From the NCBI GenBank assembly GCA_013398275.1, contig VZSE01002187.1:579813-643812 (forward strand): a stretch of 64,000 nt of DNA. Reading direction: 5' to 3'. The notes below the pieces were generated by a model. The model had not been told where the DNA came from. It worked only from the letters and a program-made list of their open reading frames with translations, and made no database searches. This document shows, piece by piece, positions 1-11,830 of this stretch. The position numbers and the translations under genes were made by a program. Positions within the stretch are counted from its first letter, which is position 1, and every line of letters starts with the position of its first letter. Origin of the DNA: Promerops cafer (Eukaryota > Chordata > Aves > Passeriformes > Nectariniidae).

Positions 1-330
1 CGGCGGGGGGCGCGGGGAAGGAGCGGACGGGAGCGGGGCGCGGGCCCGCGGGCGCTGACGCTGCCGCTCGCCCCCGGCAGATGACTGGCCTGGACGTGGA
101 GAAGGACCAGATCCTGGAGATGGCGTGTCTGATCACCGACTGCGACCTCAACGTGCTGGCCGAGGTGAGCGCGACCCGCGGGCAGCCCCGGCGCGGCGGG
201 ACCGCGCCGCTTCCCGGGGATGCTGGAGCACAGTAACGCCGGGCGATCCCGGCTCGGGCCGCCTCGGGAGCCGCTGCTGCGCACCGGGAGCGCGGGGACC
301 TGCGTCACGCTGCACTTCGTCTCCAGGCTG
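1..330. promoter_or_regulatory. 3' edge of the REXO2 CpG island (partial)
   Basis: This stretch is very CpG- and GC-dense, covering the end of intron 1, exon 2 and the start of the next intron, and falls off by about 330. In warm-blooded vertebrates such a stretch at the 5' end of a housekeeping gene is normally the tail of its promoter island. The start site itself is outside the window. Confidence 0.7.
81..164 (+). CDS. REXO2: REXO2 exon 2
   Basis: This exon has 84 nt and 28 codons, from MTGLDVEKDQ to LNVLAE, in phase 0 at both ends. It follows an acceptor ending CCCCCGGCAG and is followed by GTGAGC. The apparent ATG at 81 is not a translation start: it is the internal Met after the motif I residues WVDLE encoded upstream. 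It lies in a CpG-dense stretch that continues the promoter island. Confidence 0.95.
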
Positions 331-3300
331 AAACTGCTCCGTGCTCTGCTTGTGCTTGCGACCAAACTTCTACGTGCTTCTGAACTTTTTTTCCTATTAC
401 TTTTATGTTTTCCTCTCCCCGACAGGGCCCGAACCTGATTATCAACCAGCCCGACGAGCTGCTGGAGAGCATGTCCGAGTGGTGCAAGGAGCATCACGGG
501 AAGGTAAAACCCTTCTGTGCCTTGGCCGCGATTGGAGTGACACGTAATTCTGAGTGATCAGCTGCAGCCCGGCCGCCTGAGCAGGGACAAGCCCTGTGCT
601 GAGCAGTTTGCAGTCTCACAGAGGGGCTGGAAGACAGGAGTCAGTATCTGGCTCATTTTGCGTTGAGGAGCCTATGTGGAATGTTTTGCCCAAAGTCTCA
701 CAAGTCATCTGTGGCACAGTTCAGACTGCACTCAGGGATCTTTAGCCTTCAGCTTCCTGTGCTTTGCAGCCTGGTCTGTGATAAGCTGGAATGGTGCTGG
801 CAGGTGCTTCCTGCCTTGGGCGGGGGAAGCATCAGCTCAGTGCAGCTGCAGTGGGGCTCCCCGGGAGGGCTGGAGCAGGCAGGGGGGCACTGGGATCTGT
901 CACTCAGGGATGTGCCACTGGCTCGCATCTCCCAAGGCAGGGCCTCAGCCTCCTTTCTCCCAGTGGGAGGTTGGGAACTGGGGTTTGCTCCCTTGGTCCT
1001 CTCACAGAGCTGCTGGCCACCTCCTGCCTCTGTGGGAGCCCTGCTGTAGGCTGGGTTGGGTTCAAATTCTGGCAGCTCCTCCTGCTGAAGTCTTGCATAA
1101 AGTAACTCAAAATAATTCCAGTGGGGAAGGGGAAGGTGAAGCTTGAACGCCTGAGTAAGAACAGGTGCAGGATCTGTGCAGAACAGTCCAGAGCCAGTCA
1201 AATGCAGATTTCTTCCTGTGGGCTCTGGGATTAAACAGGCCTGTAAACACTGGGCTTTTGCCTGTCCCCTCAGTGCTGTGAGCCTTGTGGATTTTTTCAT
1301 GGAAAGCTTCACTTTTGCAGCAAGAGATAATTTTTAGTTCTTTAGGCCACCAAAGAAAGGTTCCTCCTTGCCAGCAGCAAGAGAGCAAATGGGTTTTCCA
1401 GTCCCTGATGATGAATTGGAATTCAACTTAGTTTTCAATTAACTGCTGAAGTTTTAAGACATCCATAACACCCCCTCCTCCCCCTTCGGCATCTTGCTCT
1501 CCCTGGGAAGAATTAGCAAGAGTTTGGGGAATGAATATTAATTTACTGTGATGGGTGCTTTTCCCTGCCCCAGTCGAGGATTCCAGCTCAGCTTCAGCTC
1601 GGGAGTGAATTGGAGATGGTAGCAAGCGTCCTTGCTGCTCCTGAGGAGCTACTTATTTTTAATTGACTAAGAGAAGAGAAGCAATTAGAATATAGATGAA
1701 AATGCTGCCACATAATGAATTTTTTAACCACCACTTGGATCTGTCAAGTAGATTTTTGCTGCACAGTCGTGGAAATATATAGCGTAGCCAGATGGAAATA
1801 AATCACTGAGAACACTTGGAGAGGATTTGACATTTAGCTATTGGAAAAAAAAAAAGGGAGGAACTTTCCTGATTTATAGGAATCTTGATAAACCCTGAAG
1901 GCAGGATCCTGTTTATTTGTGTTCACTGGTACCTGCTGCTCCCTGCTGGGGAGGTGAGTGCCTCTCCTGGAACAGGGATATGAAGGGATGTAGCACTCTC
2001 CTGGCTCAAGGATGTGCAGGTGGATAAACAACGCCTCACGTCTTGGTAACTGAAAAGAACTCTGAGCAAAGAAATCAAAAAAAGGGAAAGAAAATGTCCC
2101 AATGTCAGTGCTGTCAGGACTATTTAGCTGCCTTGGTTTTCCTTCCCAAGCAGCAGGTCCCTGGGGAGAGTAAAGGCTGGGGATGCCCCAGAGAACTGAG
2201 ATACAGTTCAGGAGGTACCTGGGGAGCAAACAGCACCCGAAGGGTTGACCTTTCACTGCAGAGTTAAACATTTACTTGAGAACTGCAGCATTGCTGGCAG
2301 TGTCTGTGACGGGGTGTTTCTGATTTATGGCTTGGCTCTTTTTTGCAGTCTGGCCTCACTAAGGCTGTGAAGGAGAGTAAAATCTCGCTGCAGCAGGCAG
2401 AGTACGAGTTCCTGTCCTTCGTGCGGCAGCAGACGCCCCCGGGGCTCTGTCCCCTCGCAGGTGAAGCACCTTCTTTCCTAACTACAGCCCATCATCCCTG
2501 CTGCTCCCCCAGCGGGATGCGAGCACGTGTGGCACTGATGTGCTCCTGGGCTGTGTCTTCCTCCCTGGGTATCCAACCAGAGGCTGAATAAGGATCTTCC
2601 AGCTGTCCTGTCACCCAGAACTGCTTTCAGCATTTCATACATGATCTTGGGACAGGTGCTGAGTGAAATTAATACCAATGGCCACTTCCACTTGGCGAAA
2701 AGCCCAATGTTGGCATAATTCTTTGATATTTATCTGTGTGACACAAATTGTGGGAGTAGTAACTGAGGAATTACCAGAGGTATTAGTATTAAACCCCGTG
2801 TGATCCTGCAATGAAAATCTGACAAACCTTTACAATCGTATTTGCTAGAGAATGGGATAAATGAGCTGCTTGTGAATGGCTTTTCTTCCCCTGTGATCTC
2901 TCCCAGCTCGCTCCACCTGCTGCTCGTTTCCCTGTTGCTGTGTGGCTCTTTGAACAAACATCTTGTTTGTGTCTTTGTAGGTAACTCTGTTCATGCAGAT
3001 AAGAAATTCCTTGACAAATACATGCCGCAGTTCATGAGGCACCTTCATTACAGGATCGTTGATGTGAGCACTGTCAAGGAGCTTTGCAGGTAAATGTTCC
3101 CCCAATTAAGGGGTTTGAAAGATACCCCCGGGACGCCCATTCGTGGTGCTGGGGCTCTGCAGATCCCAGCAGGGGAACTCGCAGTGCTGTGGCTTCTCCG
3201 GGTGTCAGTGAAACCAAGCTTCCTTCACCAAGTGTAACAAACCCACAGCAGCCACCAGGCGTGGCTTTGAATCCCAGTTTTCTTTTTAAGTTGCAGTTTT

Positions 3301-4398
3301 TCTGCTCACAGGCGCTGGTATCCAGAGGAATACGAGTTTGCACCAAAGAAGGCAGCTTCTCACAGGTGAGCTTTGTGCCTCTGTCTCTGCTTGTCCTGCA
3401 GAGAACTCTGCTCTTCCTGAGCAGGGTATGGGGCTCCCTGTGCGTTCCAGCATCCTGTGGCTGATGCAGGTGGAGATGGTGTGCTTCTGCACCCTGTCAG
3501 ATGTTTGTACTCTCCTGTCCAAGGCCTAGGTGGTGTAGGGAAAGGGATTGTTAAAATCCAGAGAACCAGAAGTTTCCTCAGCCCTTCTGATTCACTCTGC
3601 TCTTCAAAGTGCATGTTTGTTGACCATGCAAACAGTCACTTAATGGGGGTTATCTGCCCCTTTTTTGGGCAAAGGTGGTCACAGAAACAGAAATTGGAGA
3701 ACTGTGAATGGGGGGTGAGAGTCCTGCTGCTGCCTATTTCCTGAGCTTGGAATGTGCCAGAGAGGCAGTGGGAAGGAGCCAGGGAACCTCTGTGGCTCCG
3801 CTCTGATGTGTCCGTGCTGGGCAGGAGGGAGGCTCTGGTACACACAGAGGAGGAGCAGGGCTGGCTGTCGCAGAGGTGCTGCAGAAGGTGTGGTTGCTGT
3901 GCTGCTGCATGGGGCTGAGCCCTGAGTGTGCCCTGGCTGGAGCTGGGCAGCTCCCTGGAGCCCTTTGTCTCTTCCCTTGGATTGAACTGTTTCTGACAGC
4001 CGATGCTGTAGACCCTGCTGGTTTCCAGCAGCTGTGCCCAGGCTGACATAAACTAATAAGCTGTGTGTTACTCCCTGGCATGTTGGCACCACTGGACTTT
4101 TATTGCTTCCCTGAGACAATGAGTGTTATTTCCATTTCTGACAGATGCACCTTCCACGTGCATCAGTTTGGGTCCGGCAGCCTGGAAGTTTTCAGGGCAT
4201 AGCTTAAGATCTGGGCATAGCTGGAGATGCACCCAGGGGCTTTGAAACCCTCCTTAATTCTCTTTCAGAGCACTCGATGACATCAGGGAAAGCATCAAAG
4301 AACTCCAGTTCTACAGAGACCACATCTTCAAGAGGAAAACGGATGAGAAGAAAAGGAAACTGATGGAGAACGGGGAAAGTGATAAAGCTGCCAGCTGA
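81..4398 (+). CDS. REXO2: REXO2, oligoribonuclease (small RNA 3'-5' exonuclease), exons 2 to last, 5' partial
   Basis: Six exons (81-164, 426-503, 2349-2460, 2981-3089, 3312-3365, 4269-4398) join in one frame with GT-AG junctions and give 188 residues plus TGA. REXO2 is a homodimeric DEDDh exonuclease that degrades oligoribonucleotides of about two to five bases to mononucleotides in mitochondria and cytosol. The window starts at MTGLD; the preceding exon, off the left edge, should supply the mitochondrial leader and the first DxE of motif I. Visible are the Exo II region (GNSVHADKKF, with Asp downstream) and the Exo III region (HRALDD), which supplies the catalytic His and last Asp. From memory the human protein is 237 residues with MTGLD at residue 50, so 188 residues is exactly the expected remainder. 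The C-terminus is a Lys-rich tail ending DKAAS. Nothing looks broken, and the only missing part is cut off by the window. I am very sure of the family and gene. Confidence 0.96.
426..503 (+). CDS. REXO2: REXO2 exon 3
   Basis: This exon has 78 nt and 26 codons, from GPNLIINQPD to EHHGK, in phase 0 at both ends. It is bounded by TCCCCGACAG and GTAAAA. The sequence matches the conserved oligoribonuclease segment after beta-strand 3 that ends in the WCKEHHGKSGL motif completed by the next exon. Confidence 0.96.
504..2348 (+). other. REXO2 intron 3
   Basis: This 1.85-kb intron has a GTAAAA donor and a TTTTTTGCAG acceptor. I see no nested gene. It contains a short A-run near 1843 and otherwise unique-looking mixed-composition sequence. 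Confidence 0.9.
2349..2460 (+). CDS. REXO2: REXO2 exon 4
   Basis: This exon has 112 nt, begins in phase 0 (SGLTKAVKES) and ends one base into a Gly codon after FVRQQTPPGLCPLA. It follows TTTTTTGCAG and is followed by GTGAAG. It encodes the helix and strand leading into Exo II. Confidence 0.96.
2981..3089 (+). CDS. REXO2: REXO2 exon 5 (Exo II)
   Basis: This exon has 109 nt. It completes the split Gly and then encodes NSVHADKKFLDKYMP and HYRIVDVSTVKELC, ending two bases into an Arg codon before GTAAAT. It carries the Exo II motif (Asn and the catalytic Asp of this block) and the conserved strand before the RRWYP motif. Confidence 0.96.
3312..3365 (+). CDS. REXO2: REXO2 exon 6
   Basis: This 54-nt micro-exon encodes RWYPEEYEFAPKKAASH with split Arg codons at both ends. 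It lies between GCTCACAG and GTGAGC. The RWYPE block and the His that begins Exo III (SHRALDD across the junction) identify it. Confidence 0.95.
4269..4398 (+). CDS. REXO2: REXO2 last coding exon (Exo III) and stop
   Basis: This segment has 130 nt. It completes the split Arg, then encodes ALDDIRESIKELQFYRDHIF, a Lys/Glu-rich tail and TGA at 4396-4398. The Asp of HRALDD is the last catalytic acidic residue. The basic tail is the most variable part of the protein in the family. Confidence 0.96.
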
Positions 4399-4695
4399 TT
4401 TCTCCTCCCGCCACACCAGCCCGTAGCACACACTAGATGCGTCTCCTGGTTCTTTTTTGTTTGCCAGTCTCTTGGGAAGCTGCACCCTGGGTTACCTTGT
4501 TTCTTACCAGCTGCTCAATGCAGACAGAAGCCTGAGTTGCTGCTGCTTTTCGGTTTGAGCGGGGCATCGGCACGCGGGGCCTCAGCAGCGCCGGGGTCCG
4601 GATGTTCTGGGTGAAACGCGCCGTTTGGTACTCCTTGCACCTGCCTTTAGGTGCAGTCTTTCACCACACAATAAAACAGGTCAGTTGAAAGACGG
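4399..4695 (+). other. REXO2: REXO2 3' untranslated region
   Basis: Sequence from the stop codon to the expected cleavage site, roughly 15-25 nt past the AATAAA at 4670. The 3'UTR is short, about 300 nt. The precise end is inferred. Confidence 0.75.
4670..4675 (+). terminator. REXO2 poly(A) signal AATAAA
   Basis: A canonical AATAAA lies 272 nt after the REXO2 stop and is the first on the sense strand. GT-rich sequence (GGTGGTTTTGG, near 4694-4704) follows, as expected for a downstream element. Confidence 0.85.
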
Positions 4696-4699
4696 TGGT

Positions 4700-7420
4700 T
4701 TTGGACAGCCTTTCTTTGGTGCTCGCCAGGTGAGCTGCTGTTCCTGGCCTGCCCTGGGCTGTCCTGGAGCGGGAGCCGCCGGCCCATAAAGCAGAGGGTG
4801 TAATGGAGCGCGGGCTGTGCAGCTCCCAGGCATGCTTTTATGATGGGCATTAATAATAATGGCCATGCAGGGCTTCTCAGTCCTGCTGATTGTTGGAACA
4901 CCTGCTCTGCCAGCCCCGGGAATGATTGTTATTGCAGAGAGGCCGTTAAAATGGTTAATGGGGCAAATAAATGAGTCTGTGAAATGTCTCTCTCCTCTCC
5001 CAGGTAAGTTGGCAATTCCAGCGAGGTTGGTTTTCTGTGTGGGCAGGCTTGGAGCAGGGCAGAGCTGAGGGACATCGCTGCACAGGGTTATCCCCCCCCA
5101 GCCAGCACCTGCAGAGATGCCTGGATGCATCCCTGTGGAGCTGCTGGCCCCTGGTCACTGAGGTTAGGGTTAGGGTTAGGACACGCTGAGGACACACAGT
5201 TCATCCTTGTCCCAGCACTCCCCAGAGCCACATCACGGCCACGTGCCCCCAGAATCTGCTCTGTCTTTCTTTTCCATCTTGTTAGTTTTTCCCTTCCTTT
5301 GACTTCTTTCTGACCTACTTCTGCTTTCCATATTTTATTCCTTGTTAAGATGCTTTTGTTTTTCTTGAAACGTTTTTAAGGAAAATATGCCACCTGTGTT
5401 TATACATTTTTAAATATTGTTTATTCTTGCTTCTGAAGTAACGGTGCCGAATGGAGGATTTTTATCTCGTTTCCCTGTGTTATGCAATAGCATTCCTGGG
5501 TTTCTGTGGTGGCATCATTTGAGATTCCAATTTAGTACAAATTTGTCACGCACTTGGCAGAGCACAGATAAACCCCACCAAAGTGGGTGTTATTTTGGGC
5601 TAGAAACAAAGTTCCCTCCTGCAGCAGGGGCTGGGGAGAGGGAAGGGCAAGGACCCCCTGCCTTTACACGTTCCCTTCTGTAGGAGCACTTACACCAGTT
5701 GTTTCCGTGCTCTGAAACCTCCCTCAGCATCACACAGTCACGGAGGTTCCAGATAGAAGGATGCAAATAACTATTTTTGGACGTGGTAGCTAAAAGAATT
5801 CCTCGAAGGCAAATACAGAGTGTGCCTGGGAGCCCTTGGCTCCACCCTGTAACGCTTGTGAGTGTCCCCCGGATCGAGGTCGTTAACAGCACATTAAACC
5901 TGCAACTGCCCAAGGCGTTTGTGCTCCCGTTCTCCCTGTTTGGAGCAGGAGTCCCCACAGCTCCCGTCGCTGCCAGGATGGAGAGTTTCCCGTGTGGAAA
6001 CTCCTTCCAGACACGAGCCATTTGAGCCTCCCACAATGGCAAAAAGAGCAACCAGTTATCCTTCCCTTCTGCCCTCCCTCCTTCCCTCCTTCATCTTTTC
6101 TCTGCCCTTCCCTGCAGCTCATTCTCTCCGTCAATCCACACTGCACTATTTGGGTGCAAACCACAGAAATCAGGAAAGGTATCAGCACATGCTACACTTT
6201 TGCCCAGCTTCAGTGCGGTCTGCTCCCATTCTCGTTATTTTAGGGAAATCCTCCCGCTCCCAGGCACAGCTGCTGGCTCCACCTCAACGGGCCTGAAGAA
6301 CTTCTGCAGCAGCTGCAGCACAGACATCAGCCTTAGGAATGCAGGGGATGAAAGAGTGACCCTCAATCAACATTCCCCCCGTTGGTTCGGGCTGAGCCGG
6401 ACGCTCGGAGGTGGCAGGGATGTGCTGGGGGCACTGCAGCCCACCCTGGCACCGCTGCCAGGGCTGCCCACTGGCCCTGGGAGCCGCCGGGTGCTGCTGC
6501 CTCGGCTCAAGGTCGGCTGTAGAGAGCCCGGAATAGAAAACCTTCAGACATGATTTTTGTCTCTTTTTTTTCCTCCCACTGCTGCTGATGATACCCTTTT
6601 ACTGGAATAACTCTCTCCTGCTGACAGATAAGCTTTTAGGGTAGTGAAATCTCTGTGACACTTTAAGTGCCCTAAATGACAAAACAAGGACGTGCAAGAT
6701 TACCCTGTGACTACTCCGTAAAACACAACTTGTCAGAAGTTGCCACAGCCACCCAGGCCCCAGGAGGACGGGCACCCCCGTCCCTCCCAGGACTGTCCTT
6801 CCAGCAGGAGAGCGAGCGGAATAGCGGGAGCAGAGGAAAGAGAGGGAAAGGGGCAAACCAGGGGCTACCCTGTGAGGAGAGCCTCCCAGAGCACAGGGAC
6901 AGAGGGTCCCTCTGGAATCAGGGGCTCGTCTCTGCCGCCTCCCCGCTGATGGATGGGATCCAAATGGCCACAAATTGCCGGGTGCTGCAGCGATGTTCGA
7001 TGCCCGCGCCGGGGGAGCTGCTGCGGTGCCACGCGCGGGGCGCGGCTGTCAGTCAGGAGGGGTGACAGCCAGTGAGATCCGCTCCCCAGCACTGCCAGCA
7101 GCGGGGAGAGGAGCATAAATGGGGTGGTAATGGTGGGATAGGGCCTCGCAGACCCCGCCTTTGGAAAAGAAACAATTATCTGGCGAGTCAAGCGGCACCT
7201 ACTGACCCCTCAGCTCCGGGGCAGGTTACAGAGTGCAAATCCTTCTGCTTTCCTAAGCCCAGGCTTTGGGGTTCACCCTCAAAACCCGGGGGGAAACCAC
7301 GCAGCCTGTGTGAGGGCACAGCTGGGAGACTGCCCTGCACCTTCCCCAGACAGAGTGCTCTCCTGCACTGCACACCACGGGAGTAAAATCGCTGTCTGCT
7401 CCCCCCAACAGACAAGACCG
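4700..7420. other. Intergenic, no gene seen
   Basis: There is no credible coding exon. The segment contains an AT-rich island at about 4840-4990, a (GTTAGG)3 telomere-like run at 5163-5180, a T-rich stretch at 5261-5420 and a pyrimidine tract at 6058-6120. Open frames here are short and unconserved in appearance. Confidence 0.7.
5163..5180 (+). repeat. Short telomere-like repeat (GTTAGG)3
   Basis: Three exact GTTAGG units, equal to the vertebrate telomere hexamer TTAGGG in register. It is too short to be a fusion relic with any certainty. Confidence 0.8.
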
Positions 7421-7434
7421 GAGGGAGGATCACG

Positions 7435-7580
7435 CTCTCCAAACTTTGCAGAAGGGAAATGAAGCACAGAGAGATGAAGTGACCTCCTTAAGGTCGCATG
7501 GGGAATTTGTAGCAGAGCCAAGAACTGAGCTGAGATCTCCAGGGTCCTCATCTACTTCTTCCACTGTAAGATATTCCTTC
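7435..7580 (-). mobile_element. Old MIR-type SINE fragment
   Basis: Read on the plus strand this matches the reverse complement of the MIR consensus as I remember it, block by block: GGGAAATGAAGCACAGAGAG, then AAGTGACCTCCTTAAGGTCG, then GTAGCAGAGCCAAGAACTGAG, then CTCATCTACTTCTTCCACTG. These correspond to the CORE region and the tRNA-derived head. The element is clearly decayed. MIR relatives predate the mammal-sauropsid split, so an ancient copy in a bird is plausible. Confidence 0.72.
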
Positions 7581-8248
7581 CACTTTCCCTCCAGCCAAGT
7601 TAAAAATAAAACTGAGTTTCGTGTCCCTTTGGCTGCAGCGTGACTCCAGTGCAGCAGTCTGGTCCGTGAGCTGCCCGGGCCGCAGCACCAGAGGATCTGC
7701 CTGGCTCTCTGCAGTGCCCAGCATGCATGGCTGTGTATTTGTGTGCATGTCTGAGTGATGTGGCACTTTCTGCCTCGCAGTTAAATGGAACCTCTTCATA
7801 GCCCCCTTTGAAGCAAATCTCTGTTGGTTCAGAGAAACTTTCATTGCCAGCCAGCTCTGCAGTGTTTGTTCTCATTGCTCCTGCCAGTCAGAATAAAACT
7901 GCTCGGAACGACAGAGAAGGTGGCTCTGGACTCCCAGTGCCATCACACACGCAAAGCCCAGCCCTTTCTTGGAGGGGAAATGCCTGCAGTGGTATCTGCA
8001 GTGAGCCCTCAGCCGTGTCCTGAGGGCTGGGGAGCAGCGTGGAAGGCTCCCCTGCTGTCCTCACTGTTGACTCTGGATGTCTGTAAACCCTCAGTGTCCC
8101 CACGAGTCCTCCAGCCTGTTGCATGCTTCCATTTTCTGTGCTCTGCTCACCAACAGCCCTGGCAGGAGCTGCCTTTAGTAGCAGGGAGGCCCAGGGGCGG
8201 TGGGATGCTCCTGCCAGGTCTCTGTGCAACGCCCTTGCCTTTCCCTGC

Positions 8249-8505
8249 GCACGTTTTGGCACTCAACCCGCGGCTCGTTCAGGGCCCGAAAAACGCCAGA
8301 AAGGGCGCCGTTCTTGCGAGCTGCCGTCCCCGGCGGCAGCGCTGCTGTTGCTGCCGTTGGACTTGTGGTGTCTCCCGAGCACAGGGAGCCGCGGAGCCGC
8401 GAGCGCGGGCACGGGAGGAGAGGCGGCTCCAGACGGGACCGTGGAGCCCGGGCCGGGCTGGCACTGCCGCGCAGAGCCCGGGGGCTTCCCTCGGGTGGCC
8501 GTGTT
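8249..8505. promoter_or_regulatory. Orphan GC/CpG-rich patch
   Basis: CpG-dense stretch of about 250 bp (for example GGGCGCCG, CCCCGGCGGCAGCG, GCCGCGAGCGCGGGC) flanked by ordinary sequence. No recognised gene starts here. The open frames across it on both strands are what high GC content produces. It could be an unmethylated regulatory island or a non-coding transcript start. Confidence 0.4.
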
Positions 8506-9104
8506 CTGACTGCTCCTGCAGTCAAAGGGAGGTCTGAAGGGTACACGCCACCTTTCTAGACATAATCCCTCGTTCCCACAGGGAAGAAGAGTTTCCTGAA
8601 GGAATTAGATTGTTTTGTTCTTAGTTTCCAGGGGGCACAAGGGGGGAGAAGCCTTGTCTGAATGCCCCGTAGGTATCTGCATAAGCCCAGGACTCACGGC
8701 ATGTGTCAGCACAGAAGACAGGAGTCCCACCTCTCTGATTCCCCCATGACTGGTGTCACACGCTTGGTGCTGTCACTCCGGCCTTCTCCCCCACCTCGGG
8801 TCCATGTGAGGGCAGCAGCGCAGTTTGGGATGATGTTTCTGGTCTGTGAGCCTCTGCAGGGGACCGGCCGGTGGGCCCAGGGGGAAGGTACCAGCTGAGG
8901 AGCAAGGCTGCAGCTCCGCAGCCCCTGGAGAAACGCGCTGCACAGAAAATCCTCCTCCCACCTCGGGCTCACAAGCACCCACCCGGCCAACTGAGGCAGC
9001 CTGGACAGATCGGAGTCAGGCTGCGATCATCGGAGCAGGCAGATCGGGGCTAATCAAATCCCGCCCCCAGAACAAAGGGTGTAAGGAAAGGGAAGGAGGG
9101 GAAA

Positions 9105-9140
9105 GCATTCCTGGCATTCCGTGCATCCCGTGCATCCCAT
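9105..9140 (+). repeat. 9-bp tandem repeat, four units
   Basis: The units are GCATTCCTG, GCATTCCGT, GCATCCCGT and GCATCCCAT, immediately adjacent. The period of three codons leaves the surrounding frame open. Confidence 0.8.
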
Positions 9141-11599
9141 GAGCGGCTGCATGGCTCCGAGCAGCAGGGCTGCATGCGCTGCAGCACCGAGGCACGGCTG
9201 GCACCGTGGAGAAAGGATCCTGCTCTCCTGGTGCTGACCACACCACGTCCTGGCTCACTGCCACGGATCTGCTGTCATGTCAGGCAGCAAAAATGCCAAC
9301 AATATGTTCTGGGACAATTATTTCCCTTTCCAGAGGGACAAAGTGACTTGTCTTGAGGTCTTTTCCGTGTCCTCTGCTGTGTGCTCTAATTACCCCAAGA
9401 TGCTCTACCTGGAGAGAGCCTTAATACATAATTATATACCATTAGCAATGAGAATAACATGACAACTGCTTTGGATAATCACGGAGAGCACTGGTCCTGC
9501 CAGTCTCCTAGCTACCACAGCACACACGTATTGGGCTCAATTTGTACAAGAGGGCATTTTGGAAGAATTATCTGAAGCTGGAAATAACAGCAGACACAGT
9601 CCTGGTTTCATGGGACTCAGATGGAAACCAACAGGGAAATTCACTGCAAAGGCAAATCAACTAGTAGGATTTTTAATTTTTTAAACCCACTCTAATTAAG
9701 AGCAGAGGTAGCGTAGCCCAAAGGAAGCCTTCAGAAGATTGCAGATGCTCTCTGCCTGGAGATCCTGTGATATCTGGCGTTGATTTAAAGACTCTGGGAA
9801 GCTGCACTGCCATCCCTAGGTAAACCGTTCCCATGTTTTATGACCATGCTGCTAAGAATTTGTCCCATATTTCTTGCCTGAATTTGTCTTACTTTCACTC
9901 CTAACCACTAAGGATCATTTTGCCTTTCCCCATCCCTCTGCCCAGCCACATGCCATCAGGATTTCCCTCTTCCTGGGCAGGCATGGCACTGTCAGCACTC
10001 CCTCAGCCAATCCTGTCAGCACACCTCATCCCTTTGCTGCTCTTCTTCCTGATTTCCAGAGCTGTGTATCCCCATTTTCTAGAAATTATCCTTACAACTC
10101 CAGTGTGTAAACCCTCACTTAATTGCTGTGGGGACATGCCCAAGTATTTCTCCTAAAACTGAAATAGTCTTTCTTGCCTGAAGCACCACAGCAGCTCCTG
10201 GCTCCCATCTCATCCTCTCCAGGACTCCCTGCTTTGTCCTCCCCACAGCAGGACCAGGTTTTAATCCACCACGAGAGCAAGAATCATGCCATCACACAGC
10301 CCTGGGACATTTGGAGGCTGCTGGAAGGTGCTGTTCACCACCGTGCTGCTGTGTGCTGCAGGGCTGGGTGCTCCTTGCTGGGGGATGTGCCTTGGTGCTG
10401 GTGCTTCCCTCCAAGAACACAGAGCCCACGGCAGTGAGCTGCCCCCATCTCCTCCCTGCCCAGGGCGAGGTCCAGCTTGGCCCTCGTGCACTGCAGGATG
10501 TCACTCACCCCCTCACACTCCCCCAGCTTTTCCCTTTGACGTGCTTGTCAGCCTGAAGGACAGCACTGTCAACCTGTCCCTGGAGAATGAAGAAAAGCAA
10601 ACAAGAACCTTCGGAGGTGCTCCGAGTGCCAAGGACAAGGCTGGCTGCTGCCAAGGTCACAGCCATGAGGATATTCATCTTCATTCCTCACCATCACCAT
10701 ACAGCCTTAGCCGGAGAGAATCGAGCTGCTTCCTGCTGCACGTGTTTAAAGGATGAGGGAGCACAGGATGGTTCAAGAGGAGATTGCTTCATAAGACAAT
10801 GGCTGAGCTGATAATGCCAGCTAAAGTCAGGCCACTGGGGACCTCTTACAATTTTAAGATCCAATCAACTTTAAAATATTACTGTCTCAGGCAGGCGACA
10901 AGTCTTGGAGCAGAAAACAAGTGATCCTGTTTTATTTACGGAGGAAAGGATGTTCTCCCTGTCCTCACCCACGTATTGAAATATTAATGGTGTTTGTCTG
11001 CGTAGCTGTGTTAACATCACATTTCCAGAGCTCAATCTATAAAAGCCCTGGTTAAAACACTTAATGCCACGATGCTGGCTGCACGGGAGAAGCGGACAGC
11101 AGGGATGCAGAGGGCAGGGCCAGCAAGGACACGAAGAAACGCCTCAGGGAGAGGCTGCAGCCAGAGGGTCTGTATCTTAATCCCCCTCTCTTCCCAGTGA
11201 AACCTATGACTCCGTCACCCCCCTGGCCACAGCAGCTCATCCAGCATGGCAGATGCCCAGCCTTTTGAGGAGACCGTGACCTTGGCTTAGGAACTCCAGA
11301 ATTTTCAGGTGCCTCTGACCTCCTTCACCCCTTGTGGCTGCCATGCAGCAATGACACAAATTCCTGCAAGGACCAGGCCTTGCTTGCAGAAATTGAGCTC
11401 GGGAACAGCCCAGCAGCAGCAGCAGCCATGCTCTGGTGTCTGGGCTGGTCCTGCTGCAATCCTGCACACCCTCCCTACCTGTTGGGAGGCTGACAGAGAG
11501 CCTGGGAGCTCTTTGCAGCCAGTCCGTGTGCTGGGTACGGCTGCTGCTGTCTGGGACGCGCCTGCATGACACATCATCACTCTGCCCTAGCCCGTGGCC

Positions 11600-11830
11600 A
11601 CAGCGGGACGGCGGCAGCGAGGACGGCGTTATACATTTTATCATAAACACAAAAGCAACAACCACCACAGATTCTTAATAAAAATGTGTCTCTGTTGCCC
11701 GTGCAGAGCGCGAGTTAAACATTGTACCATCAAGCAATTTGCAGCGCCTGCACATGCGATCGTGCAAACGTCCCCAGCGTGCCCCACGGAAAAGTCAATA
11801 ACATCAATAAAATCAACAACAAATAAAAGC
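11600..11830. promoter_or_regulatory. Candidate conserved non-coding element
   Basis: This is a low-complexity-free, A-rich island with mixed CpG words (TGCACATGCGATCGTGCAAACG at its core in the plus strand). It is set between GC-rich neighbours and has no open frame with family features. It has the composition typical of deeply conserved enhancers, but conservation cannot be tested here. Confidence 0.3.

Noticed and set aside
1..80. Possible in-window REXO2 start at the ATG at 81
   Set aside because: An acceptor directly precedes it and family alignment places this Met inside the protein, after motif I.
4985..5015. CTCTCCCAGGTAAGTT, a perfect-looking acceptor and donor
   Set aside because: The two signals overlap with no exon between them and no frame continues REXO2.
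9335..9420. AAGTGACTTGTCTTGAGGTC, reminiscent of the MIR core
   Set aside because: Only about 20 bp agree; the flanks do not follow the MIR order as they do at 7.4 kb.
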